NCBI RefSeq assembly: GCF_002257695.2
Contig: NZ_CP155571.1
Strand: one strand, 5' to 3'
DNA: 64,000 bases
Source: Sporomusa acidovorans
GTDB lineage: Bacteria > Bacillota > Negativicutes > Sporomusales > Sporomusaceae
The translations under genes were made by a program, and so were the position numbers. Positions 50,608-60,105 of this stretch are shown one piece after another. How positions within the stretch are numbered: the first letter of the stretch is position 1; each line of letters begins with the position of its first letter. The notes under the pieces are model-generated. The model did not search any database and was not told the DNA's origin. It saw nothing but the letters and a program-made list of their open reading frames with translations.

Positions 50608-51447
50608 CTAGCCACTTACCCTGCGACCGGTTAATTCAACAAAAACATCTTCCAGGTTAGTATGCCGCAATGTTGCATTAACGGCCAGTGTACCGGCAAA
50701 TTCAGCAGCCTCCGCCCGGCTAGCAAAAAAGCGGTATTGTGTTCCCTCGCTTTCGGTCCATTCTACAACATAACCGCCTAATCGCTTACATAGTGCCGTA
50801 GGAGTGTTAAGCGCGATCAATTGCCCTTTTTCCATGATGGCCACCCGTTGGCACAAATTTTCCGCTTCTTCAATATAATGAGTAGTCAATAGTACAGTTA
50901 AGCCGTCCGCATTCAACCGGCGGATCAGATCCCATAGCCGCCTTCTGACCTGTGGGTCTAGTCCCACAGTAGGCTCATCCAGGAAAAGCACTTTGGGCTT
51001 GTGCAGCAATGCCCGCGCAATCATCAACCGTCGCTTCATGCCGCCGGAAAAGGTGTTCACCATATCATTGCCCCGTTCCTGCAGTTCGACATACTCCAAT
51101 AACTCTTCAATCCGCTGCTGCCGCTCAATCTTGGGCATATGGTGCAAGCGGCCGTGCAGGTTAAGGTTTTCCCTGGCGGTTAAATCCGTATCAAGATTAA
51201 AGTGCTGAGGCACAACGCCGATAACCGCCTTAACAGCCAATTCTTCCTGTGGCAGACAATAGCCATAAATATGTATCTCGCCGACAGTGGGACGGGTAAG
51301 CATAGTTAAAACTCGTATTGTGGTTGTTTTTCCCGCCCCGTTTGGTCCAAGCAAACCGAACGTTTCGCCCGGCTCAATAGTCAAATTCAAATTATTTACA
51401 GCTGTACGCTCACCATATTTTTTTACTAAACCTTTTATTGAGATCAT
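50608..51447 (-). CDS. ABC transporter ATPase (drug/ABC-2 type)
   Basis: 279 residues from ATG 51447 (GAGGG upstream); a start at 51486 adds an unlikely extension. Walker A GPNGAGKTTT, signature NTFSGGMKRR, Walker B VLFLDEPTVG, H-loop TTHYIEEAE. The C-terminal region (TLRHTNLEDVFVELTGR) is typical of CcmA/DrrA-like exporter ATPases. No permease gene is adjacent, so its membrane partner is elsewhere. Confidence 0.9.
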   Translation of the reverse strand: MISIKGLVKKYGERTAVNNLNLTIEPGETFGLLGPNGAGKTTTIRVLTMLTRPTVGEIHIYGYCLPQEELAVKAVIGVVPQHFNLDTDLTARENLNLHGRLHHMPKIERQQRIEELLEYVELQERGNDMVNTFSGGMKRRLMIARALLHKPKVLFLDEPTVGLDPQVRRRLWDLIRRLNADGLTVLLTTHYIEEAENLCQRVAIMEKGQLIALNTPTALCKRLGGYVVEWTESEGTQYRFFASRAEAAEFAGTLAVNATLRHTNLEDVFVELTGRRVSG

Positions 51448-51691
51448 AGCACCCTCACTCAGCAATAATGTATCTTTTTTCCACATAAAAATGGTAAATT
51501 CCTGCCAGACTCCGTACTGCCTAGTCCAAAAGTCCCATATAGCAATCCTGTCATGAATGTTATTATAGCATTAGGAGCACAATCCGGCCATAATGAACTG
51601 CAATCGACTCACCCCCTGCCGCAACTATATTTTCCGTGCATTTCAACCGGCCGACCCTTGATACAGGACGCCTTTAATGATCTTAAATAAA

Positions 51692-51720
51692 TGTTGGCTT
51701 CCTTTCGGAAGCCAACTACA
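51692..51720 (-). terminator. Terminator of the repeat-protein gene
   Basis: GTTGGCTTCC pairs with GGAAGCCAAC across a 4-base loop, just past the stop codon at 51725. The remaining 51448-51691 shows no gene. Confidence 0.8.
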
Positions 51721-51724
51721 TCTA

Positions 51725-51991
51725 TTATAATGGGTAGCACGGGCGGGGATAGCAATAATAACGGGGGTAGCAATAGGAACGAGGATAACAATAATAACGG
51801 GGATAACAATCACGGGGATAGCAGTACCGCCGCGGACGGCACCCGAATCCCAGCCCTAGCCCTAACCCAATAACAAAAGGCAGTACTTGTCTGTCACTTC
51901 TCGCACCGGACTCTTCTTCCCAATCCTCCTCGTCATCGTCCCAGTCGTCAATTTCAGGTTCTTCCCAATAAGGACGTCTTTTACCGGCCAT
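51725..51991 (-). CDS. Small protein with Tyr-Cys-Tyr-Pro-Arg repeats
   Basis: 88 residues in three zones: acidic 10-30 (PEIDDWDDDEEDWEEE); Gly-rich hydrophobic 38-50 (PFVIGLGLGLGFG); and a tail of six CYP(R/L) units spaced as YCYPR-D-CYPRY-YCYPR-SYCYPR. In DNA the tail is a run of about 15-base near-repeats. AAAGGAGGAAC before the ATG is a strong ribosome site, so it is expressed. No family is recognised. The Cys/Tyr-rich repeats suggest a cross-linkable surface or spore-coat component, which is only a guess. Confidence 0.8.
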   Translation of the reverse strand: MAGKRRPYWEEPEIDDWDDDEEDWEEESGARSDRQVLPFVIGLGLGLGFGCRPRRYCYPRDCYPRYYCYPRSYCYPRYYCYPRPCYPL

Positions 51992-52108
51992 CTAAGTTCC
52001 TCCTTTCCACCTTCTCTGTTACATAATATGCAGACATTTGTCTGGTTGCTACCGGAGCCGGACCAAGAACTCATCTTCTATTTCATTATGACTGGGATAT
52101 ACCAAAAG

Positions 52109-52146
52109 AACGGCGAATGTTTTGATTGACATTCACCGTCTTTTTT
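52109..52146 (-). terminator. Terminator of the Cache chemoreceptor gene
   Basis: ACGGTGAATGT pairs with ACATTCGCCGT (one mismatch) across a short loop, next to the stop codon at 52151. Confidence 0.65.
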
Positions 52147-52150
52147 ATTC

Positions 52151-54112
52151 TTACACGTTAAATTTTACAATTATGCTCTTTAGTTCAGCCGCCATACTGG
52201 TTAGCTGTTCCGCACTGGCTGCCACGGTTTCCACCGCACCGGCTGTCTGTTCCGCTGCTGCCGCAACCTCTTTGCTCAGCCCGGCGGTTTCTTGCAACCC
52301 CTGCAACAGGCTGCTGATAAGCGCCACAACCTGATCTGATGTTGCTACTTCATCATCCGCAACTGTCATAATTTTATTAATATCAGTAACCGTTTCAGCG
52401 GCAGCGGTTAAGATACTAACAAGAGCGTCACTGGCCTCATCTGTTGATTTTACGACCTGGTCCATCCCAGAATGACTATGCTGTGCAGCCTCTACTGCAG
52501 CAGCGGTGCTGACCGTAACTTTTCCCAGCAGTGCCGCTACTTCCTGCGCTCCCTGGCCGGATTGTTCAGCCAGCTTACGCACCTCTTCGGCAACCACCGC
52601 AAACCCGCGTCCGGCCTCACCGGCACGAGCCGCCTCAATTGCCGCGTTAAGTGCCAGCAGATTCGTTTGCGCAGCAATACCGGTTATTGTTTCCGTTATC
52701 ACGCCAATTTGGTGGGAGTACTCATTTAGCCGGTTAATTAATTCCTCCGTTTCCTGAATTTTCGTCTGCATCCCCTGGATATTAGCTACTGTTCCCGCTA
52801 CCGTCGACTGCCCGGTTGTGGCTGCCTGTGAAGTAACGGCAGACGTATTTTGAGCGGACAGGGCCCGCTCCTTGGCCGTAGTAATAAGTTCAGCCAGCCG
52901 CGCAAGCACCTCAGCCGCCGTCTTGGCAGCCGCCTCGCCTGTTTGAGCATTATTAGCCACCCGCCCCACATTACTGGCTACTTCATTGACTGTCGAACTC
53001 ATTTGTTCGCTTGATGCCGCCAAATGCTCCGAGGCCGAGGCAATATCCTGACTGGCCCGGGATACGGCACTAACAAGATCTGCCTGGTTGCGGATCATCT
53101 TATTAAACGACTGGGTCAAACGCCCAATTTCATCTTGAGAAGTAACCTCAGCCTTCACAGTTAAATCGCCCTGGCCGGCATGTTCCATTAACACCTCAAG
53201 CTGCCGCAGCGGTCTGGTCAGCTTGCGCGCGGCCCAGATAGACGACATAACCCCTAAAATAAAAACAATAAGTCCTGCAGTCCCCTGGGTAACAAGACTT
53301 CTATTGCGCACGACATCAGCCGCCGCTTCCGATTTTCCCGCAAACAGTACGCCAATCGGCTTTTGTTCTCTGTCAAGAATAGGTTGATAATACGTAACAT
53401 AAGGCATACCGAGTATGTTGGCGGCTCCGCTGAATGGCTGACCATCTTCAAGAATAACGGCAGCCAGTTTTGGGTCCAGCTTGGTACCAACTGCCCGCTT
53501 GCCTTCCTGTTCTATGGTTGTTGTCACTCGCGTATCGCCGGCAAATATTGTGGCATCCACTTTATAAGCAGCCTTTATCCGGTCAACAACGGTGTCCTGG
53601 CTGACGTTAAAGCCTACTACAATGGCTCCGAGCATACTGTCATCCGGTCCTTTCACAGGCGCAACCGCCACCGTCATGATCATTTGGCCGGGAATGGCCT
53701 CATAATAAGCAGCCGCCGTCCCCTGCCGGGCAAACCCTGTCGTTGCTTGACTGCCTGTGTGTTGCCCGTCAACCGCCAACACACGGCCTTCACTATCCAG
53801 GATCTGAATATAACTAATACTTCCCTGACCGCTCATTCCCTTTACCACCTGTGCAGCGACAACAGGATTCTTTGCCGCTAAGGCCTGGGAAATATCAGGC
53901 CGGCTTGCAAACGCGCCGGCTACAGCCTGCATCCGCTCCCTGGCGTCCTCAAGCACCATGTTTAAACCAAGCGCTCCCTGCATGGCAGCTTCCCGGTTGA
54001 CTTCGTCGGCATAGCTGGAAAGAAAATAACTGCTGCCAGTTAGCAATAAAACGGTTACTATAAGGATAATAATTCCAGTGTACACTGATTGTTTAAATTG
54101 GATACTGTGCAA
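52151..54112 (-). CDS. Methyl-accepting chemotaxis protein with Cache sensor
   Basis: 653 residues: membrane segment 14-32, periplasmic Cache-type sensor about 35-270 (ILDSEGRVLAVDGQHTG, GAIVVGFNVSQDTVVDRIK), second membrane segment about 278-298, HAMP, then the full signalling domain with tip AALNAAIEAARAGEAGRGFAVV-type sequence (LNAAIEAARAGEAGRGFAVV). It senses small molecules, often carboxylates or amino acids, and signals to CheA. It stands alone on the minus strand. Confidence 0.95.
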   Translation of the reverse strand: MHSIQFKQSVYTGIIILIVTVLLLTGSSYFLSSYADEVNREAAMQGALGLNMVLEDARERMQAVAGAFASRPDISQALAAKNPVVAAQVVKGMSGQGSISYIQILDSEGRVLAVDGQHTGSQATTGFARQGTAAAYYEAIPGQMIMTVAVAPVKGPDDSMLGAIVVGFNVSQDTVVDRIKAAYKVDATIFAGDTRVTTTIEQEGKRAVGTKLDPKLAAVILEDGQPFSGAANILGMPYVTYYQPILDREQKPIGVLFAGKSEAAADVVRNRSLVTQGTAGLIVFILGVMSSIWAARKLTRPLRQLEVLMEHAGQGDLTVKAEVTSQDEIGRLTQSFNKMIRNQADLVSAVSRASQDIASASEHLAASSEQMSSTVNEVASNVGRVANNAQTGEAAAKTAAEVLARLAELITTAKERALSAQNTSAVTSQAATTGQSTVAGTVANIQGMQTKIQETEELINRLNEYSHQIGVITETITGIAAQTNLLALNAAIEAARAGEAGRGFAVVAEEVRKLAEQSGQGAQEVAALLGKVTVSTAAAVEAAQHSHSGMDQVVKSTDEASDALVSILTAAAETVTDINKIMTVADDEVATSDQVVALISSLLQGLQETAGLSKEVAAAAEQTAGAVETVAASAEQLTSMAAELKSIIVKFNV

Positions 54113-54297
54113 ATCTATCCCCCCTACTTATAAAACCAGTACTTTGTGAATTATTCAACAAGTTAATTCAAAATCCTCTAATTTTTCCGATTATTGAAAT
54201 CATCACTAACGCAACCGCCCTTTTTCAGATACCGCACACCAGCTATTTTTGCAGACGGGGCGCTAAGCTTGGGCATCGAAAAGTCTTGTACAGCCTG

Positions 54298-54328
54298 AAA
54301 ACACCCTGACCACCGGTCAGGGTGTTTT
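54298..54328 (-). terminator. Terminator after the ProC-like gene
   Basis: AAAACACCCTGACC pairs with GGTCAGGGTGTTTT around ACC, 14 bases past the stop codon. Confidence 0.85.
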
Positions 54329-54341
54329 GCTTTTCACAGAT

Positions 54342-55028
54342 TCATTTTCGCAGCTTAGCTCTTATCGCCCTCACAATTTCACGGGCGAATGGCCCCAGGT
54401 CGTCATCCGCGTAAGCCTTCAATATACCGGCGGCAACCTGGCGGATAGCACTTTTTATAACCTCCGCATTCGCATAAGGCTGACAACGTAACGTTTCTTC
54501 AATCAGCACAGCAGCTGTTAAGGCTTTTTCGGCTGCCTGAGTATTGATATAGGTTACAACGTCCGCATTACCAAGCATGATTTTTCCTATAGGCGCGAAA
54601 ATTTCCTGCGCCACCAACGCAAGTTCGGCAGGGCGCTCATTAACAATAATCACAGGCTTGGCACCCGCAGCCATTTCCCTGGCCTGGGCAACAAACTTTG
54701 CCCCAATACATGTAACTTGTTTTGCGGCAGTTAATTCCAGCACATGTTGCGCAACATTGGTGGCAACATTGATAATGGAAACCGGTTGCTTTAACTGGTT
54801 AAAATCTTTAATCAGGCTGATTACTTCTCTATCCGGTACTACCAGAATAATTGTACCCAAATTCGCCAGTTCCTCCAAATTAGCAGCCGCCGGAATTCCC
54901 AATTCCTCCGATACTACCTGCAAGCGGCTGTCGTCACGGTCAAAAATTTTAAGTTCGACATACCCGGATAATTTACTTGCCAATACCCGGCCCATGCGAC
55001 CTACACCGATTAATCCAATTTGTTTCAT
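54342..55028 (-). CDS. NAD(P)-binding pyrroline-5-carboxylate-reductase-like protein
   Basis: 228 residues. N-terminal Rossmann motif IGLIGVGRMGRVLASKLSG and an 'F420/ProC-like' domain with LGTIILVVPDREV. The C-terminal helical part (TAAVLIEETLRCQPYANAEV) resembles the ProC dimerisation domain but is shorter than authentic ProC (about 270). The substrate is uncertain. It is divergent from the PhoH gene across a 250-base gap. Confidence 0.75.
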   Translation of the reverse strand: MKQIGLIGVGRMGRVLASKLSGYVELKIFDRDDSRLQVVSEELGIPAAANLEELANLGTIILVVPDREVISLIKDFNQLKQPVSIINVATNVAQHVLELTAAKQVTCIGAKFVAQAREMAAGAKPVIIVNERPAELALVAQEIFAPIGKIMLGNADVVTYINTQAAEKALTAAVLIEETLRCQPYANAEVIKSAIRQVAAGILKAYADDDLGPFAREIVRAIRAKLRK

Positions 55029-55279
55029 TTGTTTTAAGCACCTCGTCTACACTAGGTTACGTTCCCTATCCATCACTCATACAATACAGTAGGTTCTTGT
55101 AATATATGCCTCCAGGTGGCTGGTGGTGCGAAGCCTGTTTTAACAATTTTAATCCCAAATTAATAAAATGATAACATACTCGCGCCCTGCCACCCGTACA
55201 ATTTACTATATAGGCTACACTTTCGAACCATTTGTCACATTCTATTTAGTAACGTGTAAATAAAAAGGGGGATTGCTTC

Positions 55280-56665
55280 TTGATTAAGTATTATGTGTTA
55301 GACACCAATGTGTTATTACACTCTCCCTATGCAATGACTACTTTCAATGAACACACGGTAATCATTCCCGAGGTGGTGCTTGAAGAACTGGACAGATTTA
55401 AGTCTGAAACCAGCGAACGCGGCGCTAATAGCCGTTTGGTCAGCCGAATGATTGATAAATTCCGGACCCTGGGTGATCTCTTAAGCGGTGTTCCCATAAA
55501 TGAACAGGGTGGGCTTATGCGCATTGAAGCCAACCACCTTGACACCCAATTGCCGCCACACTGGGATAAAAGTAAGCCTGACAACCGGATTTTACAAGTA
55601 TGCAAAGGGCTGTTCGAAGACAGTTTGCCTACCATCTTAGTCAGCCGGGACACTAACATGCGGGTAAAAGCCGTTATTTTGGGTATTCAGGCCGAAGACT
55701 TCCGCAATGAAAAGGTTGCCAGCGTGGAAGAACAATATACCGGCCGCGCCGTTGTCTATACCTCATCGGCGACTATCGACGCATTCCACCAGGATGACAC
55801 TCATGTCTTAGACCCTGACAGTCTGCGGACTTTTGACGAAGCCAGCCACAAAATGACCCCGATTAATCTGGTAACGAATCAATTTTTGCTCATTCGCTCT
55901 ACGGACAAAGACCGCCATACCGCGCTCGGGCGTTTTGACGGTCAAAAAGTTGTGCATTTAAAATACAGAAACCGCAACCCCTTCGGCGTTTCACCGCGTA
56001 ATGTCGGCCAGGTATTCATGCAAGAATGCCTTATGCTGAGCGCGGAAGAGGCGCCGCTTGTTATTATTAAAGGGCCTGCCGGTACAGCGAAAACCTTCTA
56101 CTCACTCGCCGTCGGTCTCTATAATCATATGGACTGCCGTCCCCGCGCTTATCATCACCTCTTAATCTGCCGTCCTAATGTACCAATGGATGAAGATCTT
56201 GGTTACCTGCCGGGTTCGGAGCAAGATAAAATTGATCCTTATATGCGGGCCATACGCGACAACTTATTTACTCTGATGTCCGGCCACTCGATGACCGAAC
56301 CTAAGGAAATCGAACAAGCCGAGGACACTGTGCAAATGCTGTTCGACAAACGCATTGTGCAAACAGAGGCACTTGCTTATCAGCGCGGACGCTCACTCCA
56401 AAAATATTGGATTATCCTTGATGAAATGCAAAACTCCACACCGCGTCAGGCCAAAGGGGTGATTACCCGCCCCGGTCTGGGCACTAAAATCATTCTCCTG
56501 GGCGACCCTGAACAAATTGACCATCCCTTCCTTGACAGCCGTACTAATGGCCTGGTCTATGCGGCCGAAAAAATGAAAGGCAGCAAGCTCTGTTTCCAGG
56601 TAACCTTAAACCATGATGAGTGTGAACGCTCGCCGCTTGCCGCCGAGGCATCGCTCAGACTATAA
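55280..56665 (+). CDS. PIN-PhoH ATPase (YlaK type)
   Basis: 461 residues from a TTG start at 55280, supported by AAAAGGGGGA nine bases upstream. Residues 1-140 are a PIN nuclease-like domain (YYVLDTNVLLHSP, PEVVLEELDRFKSE). Residues 230-461 are a PhoH ATPase with Walker A IKGPAGTAKTFYSL and Walker B WIILDEMQNS. Related two-domain proteins act in RNA unwinding and cleavage. Single gene followed by a perfect hairpin. Confidence 0.93.
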   Translation: MIKYYVLDTNVLLHSPYAMTTFNEHTVIIPEVVLEELDRFKSETSERGANSRLVSRMIDKFRTLGDLLSGVPINEQGGLMRIEANHLDTQLPPHWDKSKPDNRILQVCKGLFEDSLPTILVSRDTNMRVKAVILGIQAEDFRNEKVASVEEQYTGRAVVYTSSATIDAFHQDDTHVLDPDSLRTFDEASHKMTPINLVTNQFLLIRSTDKDRHTALGRFDGQKVVHLKYRNRNPFGVSPRNVGQVFMQECLMLSAEEAPLVIIKGPAGTAKTFYSLAVGLYNHMDCRPRAYHHLLICRPNVPMDEDLGYLPGSEQDKIDPYMRAIRDNLFTLMSGHSMTEPKEIEQAEDTVQMLFDKRIVQTEALAYQRGRSLQKYWIILDEMQNSTPRQAKGVITRPGLGTKIILLGDPEQIDHPFLDSRTNGLVYAAEKMKGSKLCFQVTLNHDECERSPLAAEASLRL

Positions 56666-56667
56666 AT

Positions 56668-56701
56668 AATAGCACCAGACTCAACTGAGTCTGGTGCTAT
56701 T
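56668..56701. terminator. Hairpin after the PhoH gene
   Basis: AATAGCACCAGACTCA pairs with TGAGTCTGGTGCTATT, directly after the stop codon; no long T-run on the plus strand. Confidence 0.65.
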
Positions 56702-56738
56702 AACCGTTTAGAGCCCCGACGGCTACGGACTGCCATGA

Positions 56739-56770
56739 AAGCAGGCCGCCGACATTGTTACCGGCCTGCT
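56739..56770 (-). terminator. Hairpin at the end of the pyruvate:ferredoxin oxidoreductase gene
   Basis: AGCAGGCCG and CGGCCTGCT arms overlap the gene's stop codon on the minus strand. Confidence 0.55.
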
Positions 56771-59700
56771 AACTGCCGGTATCTTTCTAAACGCGCCCTG
56801 GCATCCTGCTTGGTTTTCTCGAACAAGACCTCTGACACATCCGGAAATTGCTTTTGCAGGGACGAATAGCGCACTTCGCCCATAAGAAACTCCTTAAAAT
56901 CAATGGTTGGTTCTTTTGAATCGATTAGAAGAGTTTTTTGCCCAGCTTCTTTCGCTTGCGGATTATACCGGTAGAGTAGCCAATAGCCGCTATCGACCGC
57001 TCGTTTAGCCTCTTGTTGACTTAAGCTCATGCCTGCTTTCAGGCCATGATTGATACAAGGAGCATACGCAATAACCAGCGATGGTCCCGGATAGGCCTCC
57101 GCTTCCACAATGGCTTTCAGGGTTTGGTTTTTATCGGCGCCCATGGCAATCTGCGCTACATAGACATAACCATAACTCATGGCGATCATTCCCAGATCCT
57201 TTTTCCCGGTACGTTTGCCGCTAGCCGCGAATTTGGCAATAGCTGCCGTTGGCGTGGCTTTCGAAGACTGACCGCCAGTATTGGAGTATACTTCCGTATC
57301 AAATACCAGCACGTTAACGTCTTCACCTGAAGCTAACACATGCTCCAGTCCGCCAAACCCGATATCATAGGCCCAGCCGTCGCCACCAAAAATCCAGTGT
57401 GACCGTTTCACCAAAAAGTCTTTATTTTTGTAGATTTCCCGTATAAGCGGCTCATTACTCTTTACCTTTTCCAGTTCGGCAATTAACCTGTCTGCCTTCT
57501 CCCGGGTACCTTGTCCGCTATCTTTATGTTCCAGCCACTCTTTGCACGCTGCCTTCCATTCATCCCCCAAATCCAGTTGAACGGCCTGTTCAATATCCAG
57601 CGATAATTTATTTCTTAGCTGTTTCACACCCAGCAGCATCCCCAGGCCATATTCGGCATTATCTTCAAATAAAGAATTCCCCCAGGCGGGGCCATGGCCG
57701 CAATGATTTGTGGTATACGGGATAGAGGGCGTGCTGCCTGCCCATACGGAAGAACAACCGGTAGCATTGGCTACCATCATTCTGTCGCCAAACAATTGTG
57801 TCACCAGTTTAGCATAAGGCGTTTCTCCACACCCCGCGCAAGCACCGGAAAACTCTAACAGCGCTTGCTCAAACTGACTGCCTTTAACAGTTTCTTTTTT
57901 AATTGGATTTGGTTTCGGAGTTAAAGACAAGGCATATTCCCATAGCTCCGCCTGTCCCAGCTGAGTCGCCAGCGGTTCCATCACCAAAGCCTTTTCCTGA
58001 GCCGGACAGATTTGGGCGCAATTGCCACAGCCTGTGCAGTCAAGCGGTGATACCGCCATTCTGAAATTCATATCTTTTATGCCGGTAGCCGGTTTTGTCA
58101 CAAAGGCGGCCGGAACCTTAGCCATTTCTTTTTCGTCAACAAGTACCGGTCGAATGGCGGCATGCGGACAAACATAAGCGCACTGGTTGCATTGAATACA
58201 CTTATCCGCCTGCCAGGCAGGCACGGTTATGGCAATCCCCCGTTTTTCGTAAGCGGCAGTACCGAGGGGAAATGTACCGTCTTCAACGGCAATCAGGGCA
58301 CTGACCGGCAGCGCATCTCCCTCTTGGCGGTTCATGGGAACCAGGATATTTTTCACAAATGCCGGGACCGGCTTTTCCCTATCCTCAACAGCCTGAACAT
58401 TTCCCCAGGAAGCGGGAACCCGCACTTTCACACTGGCGTTTACACCGGTGTCAATAGCCGCGTTGTTCATAGCAACCACTTTGTCGCCTTTCTTGCCATA
58501 TGACATGAGGACCGCTTCTTTCAAATAGTTAGTAGCCTCTTCCACGGGAATAATATCGGCAATTTTAAAGAAGGCCGCCTGCATGATCATATTGATCCTG
58601 CCGCCAAGGCCAATCTTCTGGGCAATGCCCACAGCATCTATGATATAGAAATTAATCTTATTTTCCCAAATATAGCGTTTCATCGCGGTAGGCAAATTTT
58701 CCGCCAGTTCCCGCTCATTCCAAGTGCAATTCAGGAGGAAACTGCCGCCCTGTTTTAACCCTTCTAATACGTTATACCGGTCCACATAGGACTGATTGTG
58801 GCAGGCAATAAAATCAGCCTTATGAATTAGATACGGTGCCTTAATCGGTTGTTTGCCAAAGCGCAGGTGAGAGATCGTCACGCCGCCGGATTTTTTAGAA
58901 TCATAGGCAAAGTAGGCCTGTGCGTACATAGCGGTATGATCGCCAATAATTTTAATGGCACTTTTATTGGCACCAACCGTTCCGTCCGAGCCCAGTCCCC
59001 AAAATTTACATGTCTTTGTTCCCGCCGGCGTAGTATCGATGTCGTCGCCCAAAGACAGTGACGTAAAGGTAACATCTTTTTAACCGAACGGGGAATATAT
59101 TGAAAGAAGTGCTTAATAGAAAAGGGCCTGTATAAATGAACCGTCAACAAACCAACTTTTTCGCCGTTAGCATTCAGATGATCGACGACTTCCTCAATAG
59201 TCTCGCACATGGACCCCATCGCAATAATCAGGCGATCGGCATCTTGCGCGCCGTAATAATTAAAAAGGTGATACTCCCGGCCGGTAAGTTTTGTGATTTC
59301 CCCCATATAGGCTTCTACGATCTCCGGCAGCGCCTGATAATAGCGATTGGTTACCTCGCGCTGCTGAAAATGAATATCGGCATTCTGCACGGTTCCCCGT
59401 AAAGCCGGGTGATCGGGATTGAGGCCTCGGCGCCGGAATTCGTCTACGGCATCCCAGTCTAATAAATTAGCCAATTCGTCATATTCCAACATCTCGATCT
59501 TCTGGATCTCGTGTGAGGTTCTAAAACCATCAAAAAAGTTCAGAAAGGGAACTCTTCCCTTTATTGCAGACAAATGGGCCACAGCCGCCAGATCCATAAC
59601 TTGCTGAACACTGCTTGCGGCCAACAAAGCAAAGCCGGTTTGTCTTGCAGCCATAACATCGGAATGATCGCCAAAAATACTAATGGCATTGGCCCCGACA

Positions 59701-60047
59701 ACCCTGGCACTAACATGGAAAACCCCAGGCAACAGTTCGCCGGCAATCTTATACATATTCGGAATCATCAGCAAAAGCCCCTGCGATGCCGTATAGGTAG
59801 TAGTTAAGGCCCCCGCCTGCAATGAGCCATGGACCGCCCCGGCGGCACCGCCTTCGGATTGCATTTCCACAACCTTTACAGTTTGCCCGAAAATATTCTT
59901 TCTCCCTTGCGCCACCCACTCATCTACACTTTCGGCCATATTGGAGGACGGTGTAATCGGGAAAATAGCGGCTACATCCGTAAATGCATAAGAAACATGA
60001 GCTGCCGCCGTATTTCCGTCCATTGTTTTCATTTTTCTCTTCATCAT
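56758..60047 (-). pseudogene. nifJ: Pyruvate:ferredoxin oxidoreductase, broken by deletion and frameshift
   Basis: The N-terminal part (60047 to about 59084) reads TMDGNTAAAHVSYAFTDVAAIFPITPSS through PFSIKHFFQYIPRSVKK. The C-terminal part, in another frame from about 59083, reads DVTFTSLSLGDDIDTTPAGT, then the 2x4Fe-4S domain (CIQCNQCAYVCPHAAIRP, CTGCGNCAQICP) and the thiamine domain (CAGCGETPYAKL, FGGDGWAYDIGFGGLEH) to 56758. The roughly 80 residues normally between VKK and DVTF are absent, and the join changes frame. Intact enzymes are about 1170 residues. Separate 395- and 764-residue fragments could be made but would lack the junction region. Confidence 0.85.
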
Positions 60048-60105
60048 GTAAACAAATCCCCTCATTCGAAATCACAGCGTTGTTAGCTAAATGCAACGTA
60101 CTTAC

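Noticed and set aside
51725..51991. Tandem repeats as a CRISPR or intergenic repeat array
   Set aside because: The 15-base periodicity stays in frame and encodes YCYPR units; there are no spacers.
56758..60047. Programmed ribosomal frameshift in nifJ
   Set aside because: About 80 expected residues are missing at the junction, so recoding could not restore a normal protein.
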